Source of the DNA: Multifurca ochricompacta
Taxonomy: Eukaryota; Basidiomycota; Agaricomycetes; Russulales; Russulaceae
DNA length: 18,128 bases
Assembly (NCBI GenBank): GCA_022496185.1
Contig: WTXG01000496.1
Span: 1 to 18,128 of the forward strand
Direction: 5' to 3'
In this document: piece after piece, positions 6,967 to 17,800 of the stretch
Layout of the letters: the number at the start of each line of letters is the position of its first letter
How positions within the stretch are numbered: the first letter of the stretch is position 1
Made by a program: the position numbers and the translations under genes
The notes under the pieces: generated by a model
Told to the model about the DNA's origin: nothing
Database searches by the model: none
Seen by the model: the letters and a program-made list of their open reading frames with translations, nothing else

Positions 6967-9567
6967 GTTGTTGTTTTTGTTTTTGTTTTGCCCTTTTTCG
7001 CTAAAGCGCTAGAATCCGTAATAGCCACTTTGGATGTACGTGCGCACCCTTATACTGTGTCCCTCACTGCGCCGGGCTAGAACTCTCTGGGCTACGGATT
7101 GGGGGTACTCCGCCTCCCACCCACCCCCCACCCCCCCTTTACTTGAGGCTGGTTCGAAGATGATGGCACGCATGGTCTTCGCTTCGCGGAGCATATGTAA
7201 CTGGTCAGTCAAGTCAAACAAATGCTTCATGTTCAAAAGGCGCAACCTTTTCATTTCCCAGTGGTTTGGTGATGGTGAAAAGTGCCGCGGTTCCTCTCTC
7301 CCCCTCCCTCCCTCCCCCCTTTTTTTTCCCTCTTTCCATTTGTCACGTTTTCATCTTTCTCACCTCACTTTTTGTGCAACACCCCCTCTACTTTTGGTCC
7401 GGTACCTTTGACGCCCCGATCGTGATCAAGTAAAAAATTAAAAAAAAAAATCAATCCAGAAATCACAAAGCGCAAGAGACGTCATATGTTCATTTTATTG
7501 GAGCGCTCCAAAGTACGCAAAGTGGAAGGGGCGTATCATCAGTCATCTCGTTTATTAACAAGCACCTATAACCCTTCTAGAAGATGGTTTAAACGTAATT
7601 TTGGCTTGTTGCTTGCTTGCTTGCTTGCCTGACACAATCATCCTCCGTGACTTTTATTTTTCGGAAAAGAAATTTTTAAAAAAAGAAAAGAAAAAGAAAA
7701 GAAACAAGAAACAAGAAAAAAAAAACACGATGTGGCCCATCACAACTAATCGGGTAACCCTCTCCTGTTTTCATCGATATACCCACACGAACGACAAATT
7801 GGATTCCTTTGCGCCGTGTCTGACCGAGGGATGTTGTCCCAAGGATGCAAAAAAACTCACTGTTGACCGTAACTTGATACCCAAAAGTTAACGCCAGCTG
7901 GTATAACCAACCCCCACCCCCCCCCCCCTTGCGCCTCGAGGCAAGTCTTCGATTTGTCAGGCCCTGGGACCTGACTTGACAGAGTCCCCTCCCCCCCCTC
8001 ATGACTGGGGTGTGTGTTGTGGCTGACTTTGCGTCTATCGATGACGCCAAGAAGAAGGGAAGGGAAGGGAAGGGGAGGGGGGGGGTTCTTCCTAATAACC
8101 CACGATATGACCCTTTTTTGGTCCGTCACGAGGACGAGTGCAATGTTTTTTTTTTTAAAGGAAAAAAAAGAGAGAGTGAGAAGTAGTAGTGTTGTTTGGA
8201 GGGATCTCACCAGATGAACAACGTCATATTCAGACAGAGACGTAATTTATACAAAAAAACAAAATCGAAAAAAGTCATCAAGATCTTTCCCCCCCCCCCA
8301 CACACACCCCCCCACATCCCCACATCCCCACGCCCCCCGCCCAAAAAGTTATCTTGTCAAAATAAAAAAAAAGAAGGAGAAGAAGAAATTGCTTTTCCTT
8401 TTTCTCGAGCTCTAACAAAATAAAAATAAAAATATGAAAAATTGAAAAATCGATCGCTTCTCTTCCCTGCGCGCGCCAGAGATCGGGCCGCGGTTCCTGT
8501 CTGTGGTCTGTGTCTCTCTGCGTCTTTGTAACAGGTTTACCCCCCTCCATCTCTTGCCTTGGACCTTGACAAATCGTCACGGGGGAGGGTTCAATTGCGC
8601 GCGAGGTTTTCTCGGAGTAGTGGTGATATATTTATAAATAATACATTGCTCGCTACCCTGATAATAAATACCCCCTCGATTGTTCGCGAGGGTCACTCGG
8701 GTCGTGTGCCCACTTGTCTACTGCCTGCCTGCCCATTCAGGAGATATCATGACGGGCCTAAAAGAGCAACCATACCCAAATAAAAAAAAAGAGATCGATG
8801 GGTTAACCATCCGTGGCCGTTTTTCTTTTTTGGTTTTTTTTTTTTTTGGTTTTCTTCAAGATGTCACAAGTCGGAAAGGAAAAGGAAAAAAAAAAAAAGA
8901 GAGTAAAAAAATAGTATTATGGATGGCCTTACATGACGGAGGCTATCCTACCCATCCCTATCCATCTATCTAATCATCATCAGAGCAATAAATTAAAATA
9001 AAACTAGCTAATTAGCAACCGCGCATGACCCATAACATGACCTGTGTCACGATGCAAAGAATGAAACGAAAAAGGGGAGGGAGGGGGGGGAGAGAGACCA
9101 AAACGCCGCCTAACTGTCCTTTTTCCTTGGGGGAAGGGGAATCATCATCATCACCGAAGAGATCTGACTAACCCCCACTCCCCCCCCCCTTTTTTTATAT
9201 TTAGCTCTCTCTCTCTCTCTCTCCAACTCCAATGAATGACATGACCATATAGAAAATAAGTGGACCGACTGACCGACCGACTGACCGACCCACAACCCAA
9301 TGACAATCACATGCATGTAATGTATGTATGTATGGTACCAAGTACCAACCAACATATGCCTATGCCAGGGGAGTGGGGGGGGGGGCTGTGCGAGATGGCG
9401 GGCGGCGGGCGGCGGAAAAGAGGTGTGGGACCGTTGACCGTGATTTTTTTTGTTTCCCTCTCATCTCATTATCATATGGTTGTAAGCGCGCCCCCCCCCC
9501 CCCCCTTTACCTTTGATCGATCCTTAGAGTTAGAGAGGAGAGAGGCTAAGGGCTGAGGCTAAGGCTA

Positions 9568-9601
9568 TATGTATATGTATTATAGTATATACATATACAT
9601 A
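9568..9601. repeat. AT-rich perfect inverted repeat, then ATAC microsatellite
   Basis: TATGTATATGTA at 9568-9579 is the exact complement of TACATATACATA at 9590-9601. One more inner pair gives 13-bp arms around an 8-nt loop. An imperfect (ATAC)n array runs directly on to about 9630. It could extrude a hairpin, but may simply be a by-product of TATG/CATA microsatellite growth. Confidence 0.6.
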
Positions 9602-10230
9602 CATACATACCATACATACATACCATACACATCTGTTTCCGGTCTCATTCTGGGTCCCTTCCCAATGCCATGGACCCCCTTATCCCTATCCCTTCGCGCG
9701 CACACCAAGAGAGGGAGTTTTTTTTATTTTTTATTTTTATTTTTTTTTTAAAATTCAAAAAAAACAACAACAACGCGATTAAATGAATAAGCACAAAGCA
9801 TTTTTTTTAAAGGTCATTTCGTTTATTAAGTTAGTATATGTATATATGGTAGTATAGTTACCGAATTTGACTAACAGCAGCCAACCTCTTTGGTTTGTGG
9901 TGTATGTGTGTGTGTGTGGTACACAAAAGTCTCGTCTCAACTCAACTTTTATTTTTTTTGATGCTCAGACTGTGTCCGGGGAAGACAAAATAAAATATTT
10001 AAATTTTAAGAAAATAAAAACTCCGGGGAGAGCCGACATCTCCCTCCCTCTTTCTAGCTTGTCCCCACAACAGGCGCCTGCCTATTCCATCTCCCGACGA
10101 CCCTGACGGGGCCAGAAAAGCTTGCTTGTTTCGGGGGGAGTTTCTGTATTTAGCTTATGACTCTCGCCCCTAAATTTTTATATTTTTTATTTTATTGGGT
10201 AGATCTAATCCAAATAATCGATATATCATG

Positions 10231-10249
10231 ATATGATCATTGATCATAT
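10231..10249. repeat. 19-bp near-perfect palindrome
   Basis: ATATGATCA at 10231-10239 and TGATCATAT at 10241-10249 are exact complements around one central base. The function is unknown. Confidence 0.6.
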
Positions 10250-10305
10250 ATACTCGGAAGGGGTGGTGGTCTGGTCTGGATTGGATTGAGATGGAGGTGT
10301 GTGAG

Positions 10306-10400
10306 GACAGACATAGACACAGACACAGACACAGACACGGACACAGACACAGACACGGACACAGACACAGACACAGACACAGACTCGGAAACAGAAACGG
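10306..10400. repeat. (GACACA)n hexanucleotide repeat
   Basis: The array holds about fifteen imperfect copies of GACACA/CAGACA, with GACACG and ACATAG variants. It decays into GAAACAGAAACGG and then CGACAC/CCGAGA repeats until about 10450. It reads as Thr-Asp or His-Arg dipeptides on + and Val-Ser/Val-Cys dipeptides on -, which explains the long open frames there. None of these frames has any other protein-like content. Confidence 0.9.
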
Positions 10401-11314
10401 ACACATCGACACACCGACACCGAGAGAACCGAGAGACCGATAGACGGAGACAGACCGACAGAAAACTCCACTTAACACTAACATTAATACACAACACACA
10501 CAACCCAAACCCTAGAAGTTGTAATTGTTTCCGTGCCAACACGAGGCACGCGAGAAAATGCGACCGCACGCACCTACCCTCGTTCCTGACCGAAGGGGTT
10601 CCTTCTATTTTATTATTATTTTATTATTTTAATTTTTACACACACATCATCCCATCGGGGGGCCTTTTTCAGGGCTCTCTCTCCACCTCCCTCTCTTATT
10701 CATTCAGTTTCATATTCGAATAGTCTTCCCCGGCCTCATCCTTCGACCGACCAACCATCAAGTTCAATCTACATATATGTACGACAGACACTCCATCAAG
10801 CAACCAGTAGGGCGCAAATGACCAAGCCTTTGGTTTAATGCCGGCATTGAATCCATAAAAAGGTGAAATTGAACTCCACACCACACAGCCTTGATGGGCC
10901 AATCGGTACACACGCGTTTCAGAAAAGAAAATCATATCTATGTATACTCTGCATATTATAATCTGAGCACCTTAACATAGAGATAAACAACTATATAGCA
11001 CAAGAGTGAGCGCCGAGAGCAAGACTGCAAGTCGTCGAGGTATAAGAGCACGAGGGCCAAGTAGGTATAACATAGTGGTAGGTATGTACAGCATGGACAG
11101 CAGGTGTGTGTGTATGTGTGTGTGAGTAAAAGGGGTGGTGGGTAGGCAGTGTAAGTTGAATTATAAATAAGTACGGTTGACAGTGTCAGGATGTGTCGCA
11201 AGGGCAAAGGGTTAAGAGAAACCACGAGATGAACAACAACAACAACAGATGTAGACCAGAGAGCAGAAAAAAAAAAAACCTGATGAGTGCACAAATAGCA
11301 AAAAAAAAGTCAAA

Positions 11315-12386
11315 TCAGAAGGTGGAAAACTCGAGAGGACGTTCCGGTGCACTCGGTTCACGTGCGCGTGGTGGACGGTATTGAAAGTCTGTTCCAAACA
11401 AAAGGTGATCAGTTTACAGGTAGAACCAAAGACAGCCAAACGTACCACCATCCCGGATGACTGGATTTGCGCGCGCTCTTCGAGCGGCAGCCTCTTCCTC
11501 CTCGAGAGCAACTTCGTACGGTGCCTTGCGGCCAGGGACGCGCTTCATGTAGTCAGGGATCGGAGATGGCTTAGGCATCCACCTCCCGCCTCCAGTAGCT
11601 TTGCATATATCGGAGCGGATCCGAAGAGGATAGCTGCGTAAGTCATCGGGAAGAGAAGGATCCGGTGGTGGTGGTGCTAGGGGAAGAGTACGCGAACGGC
11701 GTGGTGCGGCAGGACGAGAAGAAGGTAATGTAGTTACGGACGCTGAGGAGGAGGACAAGGAGGATGAATGGGGGCGAGAGATGGGGGTACAGTGGATTTG
11801 GGCGTAACATGCGTCGCACACACGGGCAGGAAGAACAGGAGAAGTGGGGGACGCGAATGCAGCGATTGAGGTACCACGAGGGGATAAACAAAGGATAGGG
11901 CTGTGGTGTCCAGAAGAGGAGTGGTCCGTGAAGAGCAGGCAGCGCAAAAGATGCCGCCGCACTTTCTACAATGCTAAAGAAGATGTATGTGTTAGAGTAG
12001 AGTGTTATAAAGAGGAGGCCTAGGGAAAGCCGGACATGTGGTAACACGTACATGACGCCTTTCCATGAGGGTGAAGGGCTACGGCAGACAAAGGTGTCGC
12101 AATAAGGAGCATCGATATCCTGTTTCCATAAGTTGCGTGGGAGAAAGACAGCTAAGTGTTCATTGGGAGCTGGTGTTTGAGATGAAAGGGAAGAGAGGGA
12201 AGAACAAGATGAGGAAGAACCAGTGTCTGTGAGAGAAGGAGTGAAGTAGAGGAAGCGGGAGATCTGGGATAGAAGAAGAAGAGTCGATAGAGTCTCTTGA
12301 ACGAAGAGCGGCTGTGAGGAACCCAAGACGGATGAGGAGAGGAGATGAGATGAGGATAAAGATGAGGATGATGTAGAAGATGACAT
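11315..12386 (-). CDS. FYVE zinc-finger protein, three exons, two apparent 1-base frameshifts
   Basis: FYVE fingers bind phosphatidylinositol 3-phosphate on endosomes, so this is a probable endosomal or vacuolar trafficking protein. Exons on the - strand are 12386-12052, 11973-11446 and 11388-11315, with introns of 78 and 57 bp (donors GTACGT, acceptors TTTAG and ACAG). A Ser-rich N-terminus is followed by LWKQDIDAPYCDTFVC, then across the first intron ERRH|HCRKCGGIFCAACS, and finally ARVCDACY. That supplies the W-x2-D, RRHHCRKCG and paired-Cys signatures of FYVE. The C-terminal part includes ICKATGGGRW and PGRKAPYE and ends LEFSTF-stop. Each of two C-runs (complements of 12076-12078 and 11880-11883) is one base too short; with both corrected the frame would be about 312 aa and the phases fit. 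Either this is a young pseudogene or the runs were miscounted in the assembly. Confidence 0.8.
11880..11883 (-). other. Apparent -1 frameshift in FYVE gene, exon 2
   Basis: The frame encoding KCGGIFCAACS and LSFVYP changes at a CCCC run to the frame encoding PRGTSIAAFASP and ARVCDACY. Both halves belong to the same FYVE domain, so one base appears missing here. Confidence 0.75.
12076..12078 (-). other. Apparent -1 frameshift in FYVE gene, exon 1
   Basis: On the - strand the codons for DTFVCRS are in one frame, while FTLMERRH, which leads into the splice site and the rest of the FYVE finger, is in another. The switch falls at a CCC run, and the downstream frame meets a TAG just upstream of it. 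Confidence 0.75.
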
Positions 12387-12640
12387 TAGGGGAGAGGGAA
12401 GGGGGAAAGGATGATATTGGCTAAAGGTTGGTTGGTAGGTTGGTTGGTTAACCGTGACGGTACGGATGCGGGTACGGGTGCGGGTGCGGGTGCGGGTTGA
12501 GATAACTGATAAAGGATGAGTGAGTGTGAGTATTATTATTTATTGGTGACGGTGACGAGACGAGGGAGCGAGTTTGACCCCAAGGATGAGCCAATTACCT
12601 GGTAATGAGATCAATCTTGGATCTCAGCCACTCATCCCGT
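12387..12640 (-). promoter_or_regulatory. Presumed upstream region of the FYVE gene
   Basis: This lies directly upstream of the - strand start codon. It contains a CCAAT sequence on the - strand (complement of ATTGG at about 12542-12546), roughly 155 bp before the ATG. It also holds GGTTGGTT repeats (12427-12450), a (GGTGCG)n array (about 12468-12497) and a 13-bp palindrome ATTACCTGGTAAT at 12594-12606 next to a + strand CCAAT at 12591. Position supports promoter function, but no element has been shown to act. Confidence 0.3.
12468..12497. repeat. (GGGTGC)n hexanucleotide repeat
   Basis: About four to five copies of GGGTGC, the first being GGGTAC, lie in the presumed FYVE upstream region. 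Confidence 0.8.
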
Positions 12641-14644
12641 CCACGTAAACCCGCGCTCGGCCTTTTCCTTCGATCATCATCTTAAACTGGAATCTTTCAT
12701 ATCCATTCCATATCTGGTTTTCTCTTCCTCTAATCGATTCAATTCCAAAAGATCAACGCTAACTTCAACACTCTTCCTTCCTTTTCCCTTTCTTTTCCCA
12801 TCTTCATCTCCATCTTTATCCTCATCCTCATCCTCATCCCCATCCTCTGAATCCCTCTATCCCTCATCCCCCCCCTCAATCCTCATCCATCTCCATATCC
12901 TCTTTCCCCCTCTCCCCCGTCCCCCTTCCCCATCCCTAGTAAAATTAATATTGTATTAACTACAACCAATCAATCAATGATCAATTGCGACGCGTGCTCA
13001 TCTCATTCTCATTCCATTCTCATTACCCACCCAAGCGATCTGCACCCGTAACATACACACATACACACAACACACATTCCTCATTCTCAATCGACTCGCT
13101 CACTCGCTCACTCACTCACTCTCCTTTAGTGTCCGGATAATCCCGCCTCGCCCAGTCCCCTCGCCTTATAGTCCTCTTCACCGATGGCAATCACCGCTGT
13201 CCCTCATTGGCCCTTTACCGTCTCTCCCCGATTGGCCTCTGACCGTGGCGCTATTCTTCATATCATGCCGGCACAACTAGCTCCAAACCTCTCTCCTCCA
13301 TTATCCCCATCTCCGTCCTCTGTCCAACTCTGCCAACCACATCCCGTTATCTTACCGTTACCTGTACCTGTCCGCTCCCATGCTAAATCGTAATGTCTGT
13401 CCTTCAACAGCTGCTTTTTCTTTTTCCCCTCACTACCCCTCCTACTTTTTTTTTTTTTTTAAACGTACCGAGCCCACGTTGGTCAATTCACTCACCTCCG
13501 CAACTAGTAACTAGCAACCAAGTCACACAAATGCCGCGGTAATTCTCTTCTCCCTCCCACCCTCCCCTTCCTCTCCCCCTCTCCCCCCCCTCCACACACC
13601 CACCCACCCCCACGCGCTCTCCATTCCCCGCGTTTACCGGGATGTCTACCCCGCTCTCGTGCACGAAAAAGGTGCATGGCCAGCGGAAATGAAAGCGCTT
13701 CACACCCCCGCCCAACCGCGCCCACGCGAAAAATAAAATAAAGAAAATACTATGTACACAAATTTCTTACTTACTAAGTAGGCCGACGCCGCACAAGCGC
13801 GTCATTTATTTTTCTTTATTCTCATCAAGCCTTTTGCTCCCTTCCATCCATCCATATAGTCTAAATCCAATTACACCTGTCGTCCTCGTCCCTCATTCCC
13901 CCGCCCCGCGGCGATTGCGGAATAGAGCCTGTCTGCCGAGATGACAAGCTTAGCTATATGGCTTACCTGGTCCAAGATGTAGTAGTGCGACCCTTCCGAA
14001 TAGTTCGTCGTCAAGTCAAGTCCCAACCAAGCGGAGACCGAGCGCTTTCAGTTTTTGGTTAAACAACAAGCCCTCTCTACGTAAATGTTTGCCACTTGAT
14101 TGGCCCGTGACAACCGGCCAACCTATTGCAAGCGTCGTGGTGTCCCGTCCTGTCCTCGCATCCGGCCTTCACGTTTCAGGCGTGAGAGCGATCGGTTTAG
14201 AGAGCCAGTCGCGTTCTTCCTCACCTCGCAAACGGTGAGCCCTCATGAAAGCCATGCGGTGTCCGTTGGCACTTTGGTCGGTCAACGCGTTCAAGGGTGG
14301 CCGCCACATGGGACCTCGGAGTTGGCCGTCGCTTAGACTAAGACCTTACAGGGGTTCGCGAAAGAAAATCCTCTGCTGATGATGATGATCGCTATTTTGT
14401 ACACCGGTACGGGTAACTTTCTCTGTCTTGCCCACCTCTCCCCCCTTCACAGGCAATCTAGTGGTAAATATTTATTTACATTACATGATACACGATCATC
14501 ATCATCGCATCGCTATTGCCACCACCACCGTTTATGTAATTTCTCGTCAACCACCCGGCAGAGTCCAATCAGCCCTCACATGAGCACTAGCGACTTTCAC
14601 CTCATTTCATTTGATGAGGGATCAACAAATCACATGTACGCATA
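12641..14644. other. 2-kb stretch without a supportable gene
   Basis: From 12720 to 12940 the + strand is strongly pyrimidine-rich with (TCATCC)n at about 12818-12838. GCTCACTC repeats follow at 13094-13120, a T-run at 13447-13460 and a C-rich block at 13545-13620. Between 13900 and 14340 composition is more balanced, and an open frame at 14100-14336 exists, but I recognise no motif in it. Confidence 0.5.
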
Positions 14645-14839
14645 ATGCTGTCTCCATTGCTCGGTCTCTTACTCCTTATTTCGTTGATTAACGTGAGCCA
14701 AGCCAGCCCCACGTCAATGTCAATGCATGTCAAGGCCCTCCCCCCCCCAAACGTCGTACCTCGTGCGGGGGGGGGGAAGAATCACGAGGACATAGCCCTT
14801 CATTCGTACGTACGTACAATATGTGCGATTGGTGGGTGA
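14645..14839 (+). CDS. Possible small secreted peptide or first exon of one
   Basis: I do not recognise this frame. Its first 20 residues (MLSPLLGLLLLISLINVSQA) look like a classical signal peptide with a short n-region, a Leu/Ile-rich core and an Ala-x-Ala-like cleavage site before SPTSMS. The remaining 44 residues contain a proline-rich and a glycine-rich stretch encoded by a C-run and a G-run, so the downstream frame may be unreliable. It could be a small secreted protein, the first exon of a larger one, or chance. Confidence 0.22.
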   Translation: MLSPLLGLLLLISLINVSQASPTSMSMHVKALPPPNVVPRAGGGKNHEDIALHSYVRTICAIGG

Positions 14840-17800
14840 ACGAGGACCGACATTCCATAGCAAAAGTCAATCAGACACTTCGCTTGGAAAAAAATAAAAC
14901 AACGAAATTGCAAGTCTACGTCGGCGCGGGATTGGTTCGGCCTGGGTCGCTCACCCTTCGTTCCCACGCATTCCCCTCTTTTTTTTTTTTTTTTTCGACG
15001 TTGACGGATTTGTCGTCAGGGACAGGGTGCTTTTTAATCCCTTCGGGCCAGGCGCACGTCGTCTCCTCTCACGGGAGGGCTAGAAGGGGCACGAGCACGG
15101 GATTTCTTTTACGATTCGCGCGGACCTACTACGCCTTTTTACTTACGTTTACGTTACAGCTAGACCGGCACACGGGCCCGATGAGACCCGCGCGTAAAAA
15201 AAACAAACCAAACTCAACCGTGAAGGTGACGAGAGTTGTAGTTTGGTCCGAAAAATAAAATGAAATAAAATAAACCTTGTGGAGAAAATGTGTCTCGATC
15301 TGAGGTCGACCACCCTCCTCGGCCGAAAGAAATTTATATTGATGATTTTTTTTTGATTTGTTTTTTGATTTTTTTTTTTTTTGCAAGCAACCAGGGTCAT
15401 TCATAGAGGCGAGTTTACCGTTGTTACCGTTGTATACTGTACTTAAATGCCTCAGATCTGCGCCACGTGACAGGGGGTAAAAGATTGGTATCCCGCTCGC
15501 TCACCATCCCGCTCACACCCCTCCTCACACAACCCACATGGTGCATGGTAGATGGCGGTATGATATCTAAATAGCCAAGGAATTCAAGTATTACACACTT
15601 CACACTTCCCAGCGTACAAGTACAAGTACAAGCACAAGAGGCTCGCCGCCCCCTTTTTGAATAAATTTTTTTTATTCCCGGGCTGGGTTGGTTAGTTAGA
15701 GTATACCAGTAGTGGTTAGTACTATTGTTGCCTGTCCTTCATACCCTTCTCAACTCCCCTCCCCCACCCCCCCAATCCATTAACGTTATTTTGTTTTTTG
15801 AGAGTGCGATCTGTCGGCCTGTCGGTTAGCGAGAAAAGTTGGAAATTAATGATCTACGAAATAAAATAAAAATAAAATAAGCCGTAGCCGACCGACAACG
15901 TAAGTAAAATGGCAATGACCCGATTCCCCTTCTTCTCATATTCCCCCCCCCCCCCCTTTGTTTGTCTTGTCTTGTCTAGCTAGTAGTCTTGTCTTCTCTT
16001 GTCCCCCCCCCCTTGTCTTGTCCGAGAGAGCCAGAATTGGCAACTCGGCAGCACCATACATATGTGTGTATGATGGCAATATTACACGGACCAACAAATC
16101 ATAATCAAACAAAACCAACCAACAACAACAATCAACAAACCCTTTTCATCACCATCACATAACACAACACAACACAACACAACACCATCAATCCAATCCA
16201 ATCCAATCCAATCCAGCGCAGCCCCGCCCCCCCCCCCCAACTTAGCGCGTCAGGCCAAAAAAGCAAAAACAAATTAAATAAATAAATAATAAATAAACCA
16301 AAAACAGGTCGCGTGATGATAGTACCACCGCCACAGACACCCCTTTTTACTCATACTCATAGGTTTCCTAAAACTAAACTAACGAACTCTCGGGACGGCA
16401 TCACCAAAAACAGAGTTCGCCGAACACAAACTCGCTCTCGAAACAGTTTTTGCCAAAAAAAAAAAAAAAGTTCCGCTCAGTCCGGTCAACTAATGAATAT
16501 ACGAATAATACAAAAAAACAAAAAGACAAGGTTCAGAGGGAGAGTCGAGAGAGCACACACACGTATGCACATAACGGTAAGTAAGGGGCAAGGGAATGGG
16601 ACCATGTGGTTTTAAATAATTTTATTTTTGGAATATTAAACCTCACTCATGTTCGAGGACTCCAGACGTCCATCCACTAATACTATGACGAGCCCTGCCG
16701 TTTCATCAATTGAGGATGATCTATGCATGCATGCATGACGTTGGATAAGATGGAGAGGGGGGGGTGTAAGCGTCAGTATGAGCAATATGATGATCCTCTT
16801 TTAATTTCAATTTTTTAAGGAACGTTCTGGCCCAAGAAAAAAAAAAAAACCAAAAGAAATGAAAATGCAATTACGCACCTTTTCCCCTCTCTCTCTCTCT
16901 CTTGACGTGTACACAAAGCTAAAGCAAGATAATTTTGAGCATGTGATTCACCTCACTCTCCCCCTCTTTTTTGCTTTCCTTTTCCATTTTGCTTTCCATT
17001 TTATTTTATTTTATTTTTGAAATGATGACGATGATGATGATGACGATGATCTCGAATTCGCTTTTTGAGCTGAACGTCATGGGTCGGCGCATGGATTATA
17101 CATGGATGAGGCGATCGGGGCGCGCTGTTAAAGAGAGTAATAATAATTAATAAAAAAGGCGCTTTGACCCCGTCCCCCCCCCATCCCCACATTATATTAA
17201 TGACGTGACTGCCGACAGCAGTCTGGGGTCGGCTTGTTGATGGTAGGTTCTATTGGTAAATCATTGGTAGCCCCTCTCAAGCGAACAGAAACGTCGAAAA
17301 AGAATGAAGAAAGGGAGAGAGAGAGAGAGAGAAGAGCAAGTGGTTGGTGGATGGCAAGAGAAAGAAGTTTCCGAAGAAGAGAAAAAAGGAACGATAAACA
17401 CCACTCATGGTTTCTCCATGTTGTTTTTCTTTTTTCTTTTCTTTTCTTTTTTCTTTTGCTTTGCTTTGCTTTTTGCTTTGCTTCGCCTATATGCCCATGG
17501 AGGAGGCTTTTCCTTTGTGGAAGGTGGTGCCGATAACCATTCCACGAGTAATTTTCCCGTGTGGTATGCGGCCAATGTCACACAACAGTTGGGGTTGCTC
17601 CCTTCTCTTCCCTTTTCTTCGGGGTTACCTACCAATCCTCATGCATACTAATAGCGGGTTTGCTGCGGATATGCGTATTCGCAGAAGAACCAACAATAGT
17701 ACCGTCAAGAGGGCAGGTGGACTTGAGTTTCCCTCTATCATCAAAAAAAAAAACGGTGAGCGTCATCCTTTAAAATACATCCCGGAGAGGAAGTGGGGGG

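Larger units (their letters stand above)
6651..11314. other. 4.7-kb stretch without a supportable gene, microsatellite-rich
   Basis: I find no conserved protein motif or convincing exon series here on either strand. The region is built of A- and T-runs, C-runs of 12-15 bases (7917-7928, 9491-9505), (CT)n at about 9207-9223, GACCGACT-type repeats near 9261-9290, ATAC repeats at 9597-9630 and a hexanucleotide array at 10306-10400. The longest open frames, near 10237-10723, are products of that array. It could hold UTRs, a noncoding RNA or a heavily spliced gene, but I cannot show any of these. Confidence 0.55.

Noticed and set aside
10237..10723. Thr-Asp, His-Arg, Val-Ser and Val-Cys repeat proteins on both strands
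   Set aside because: Several frames on both strands are open over the same hexanucleotide array, as expected for a stop-free repeat and not for a gene.
11414..11962. Separate - strand gene of 182 codons
   Set aside because: It is the second half of the FYVE exon 2 read beyond its splice donor at 11445. The upstream part before 11880 is in the wrong frame, so it is merged into the three-exon FYVE gene.
11643..12386. Separate - strand gene of 247 codons with hydrophobic middle
   Set aside because: Only the first part is real coding sequence. After the frameshift at 12076-12078 it reads through an intron and the next exon out of frame, and this creates the apparent hydrophobic segment.
14100..14336. 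Possible Arg-rich protein exon
   Set aside because: Composition is balanced, but I found no motif, no clear splice partners and no neighbouring exon.
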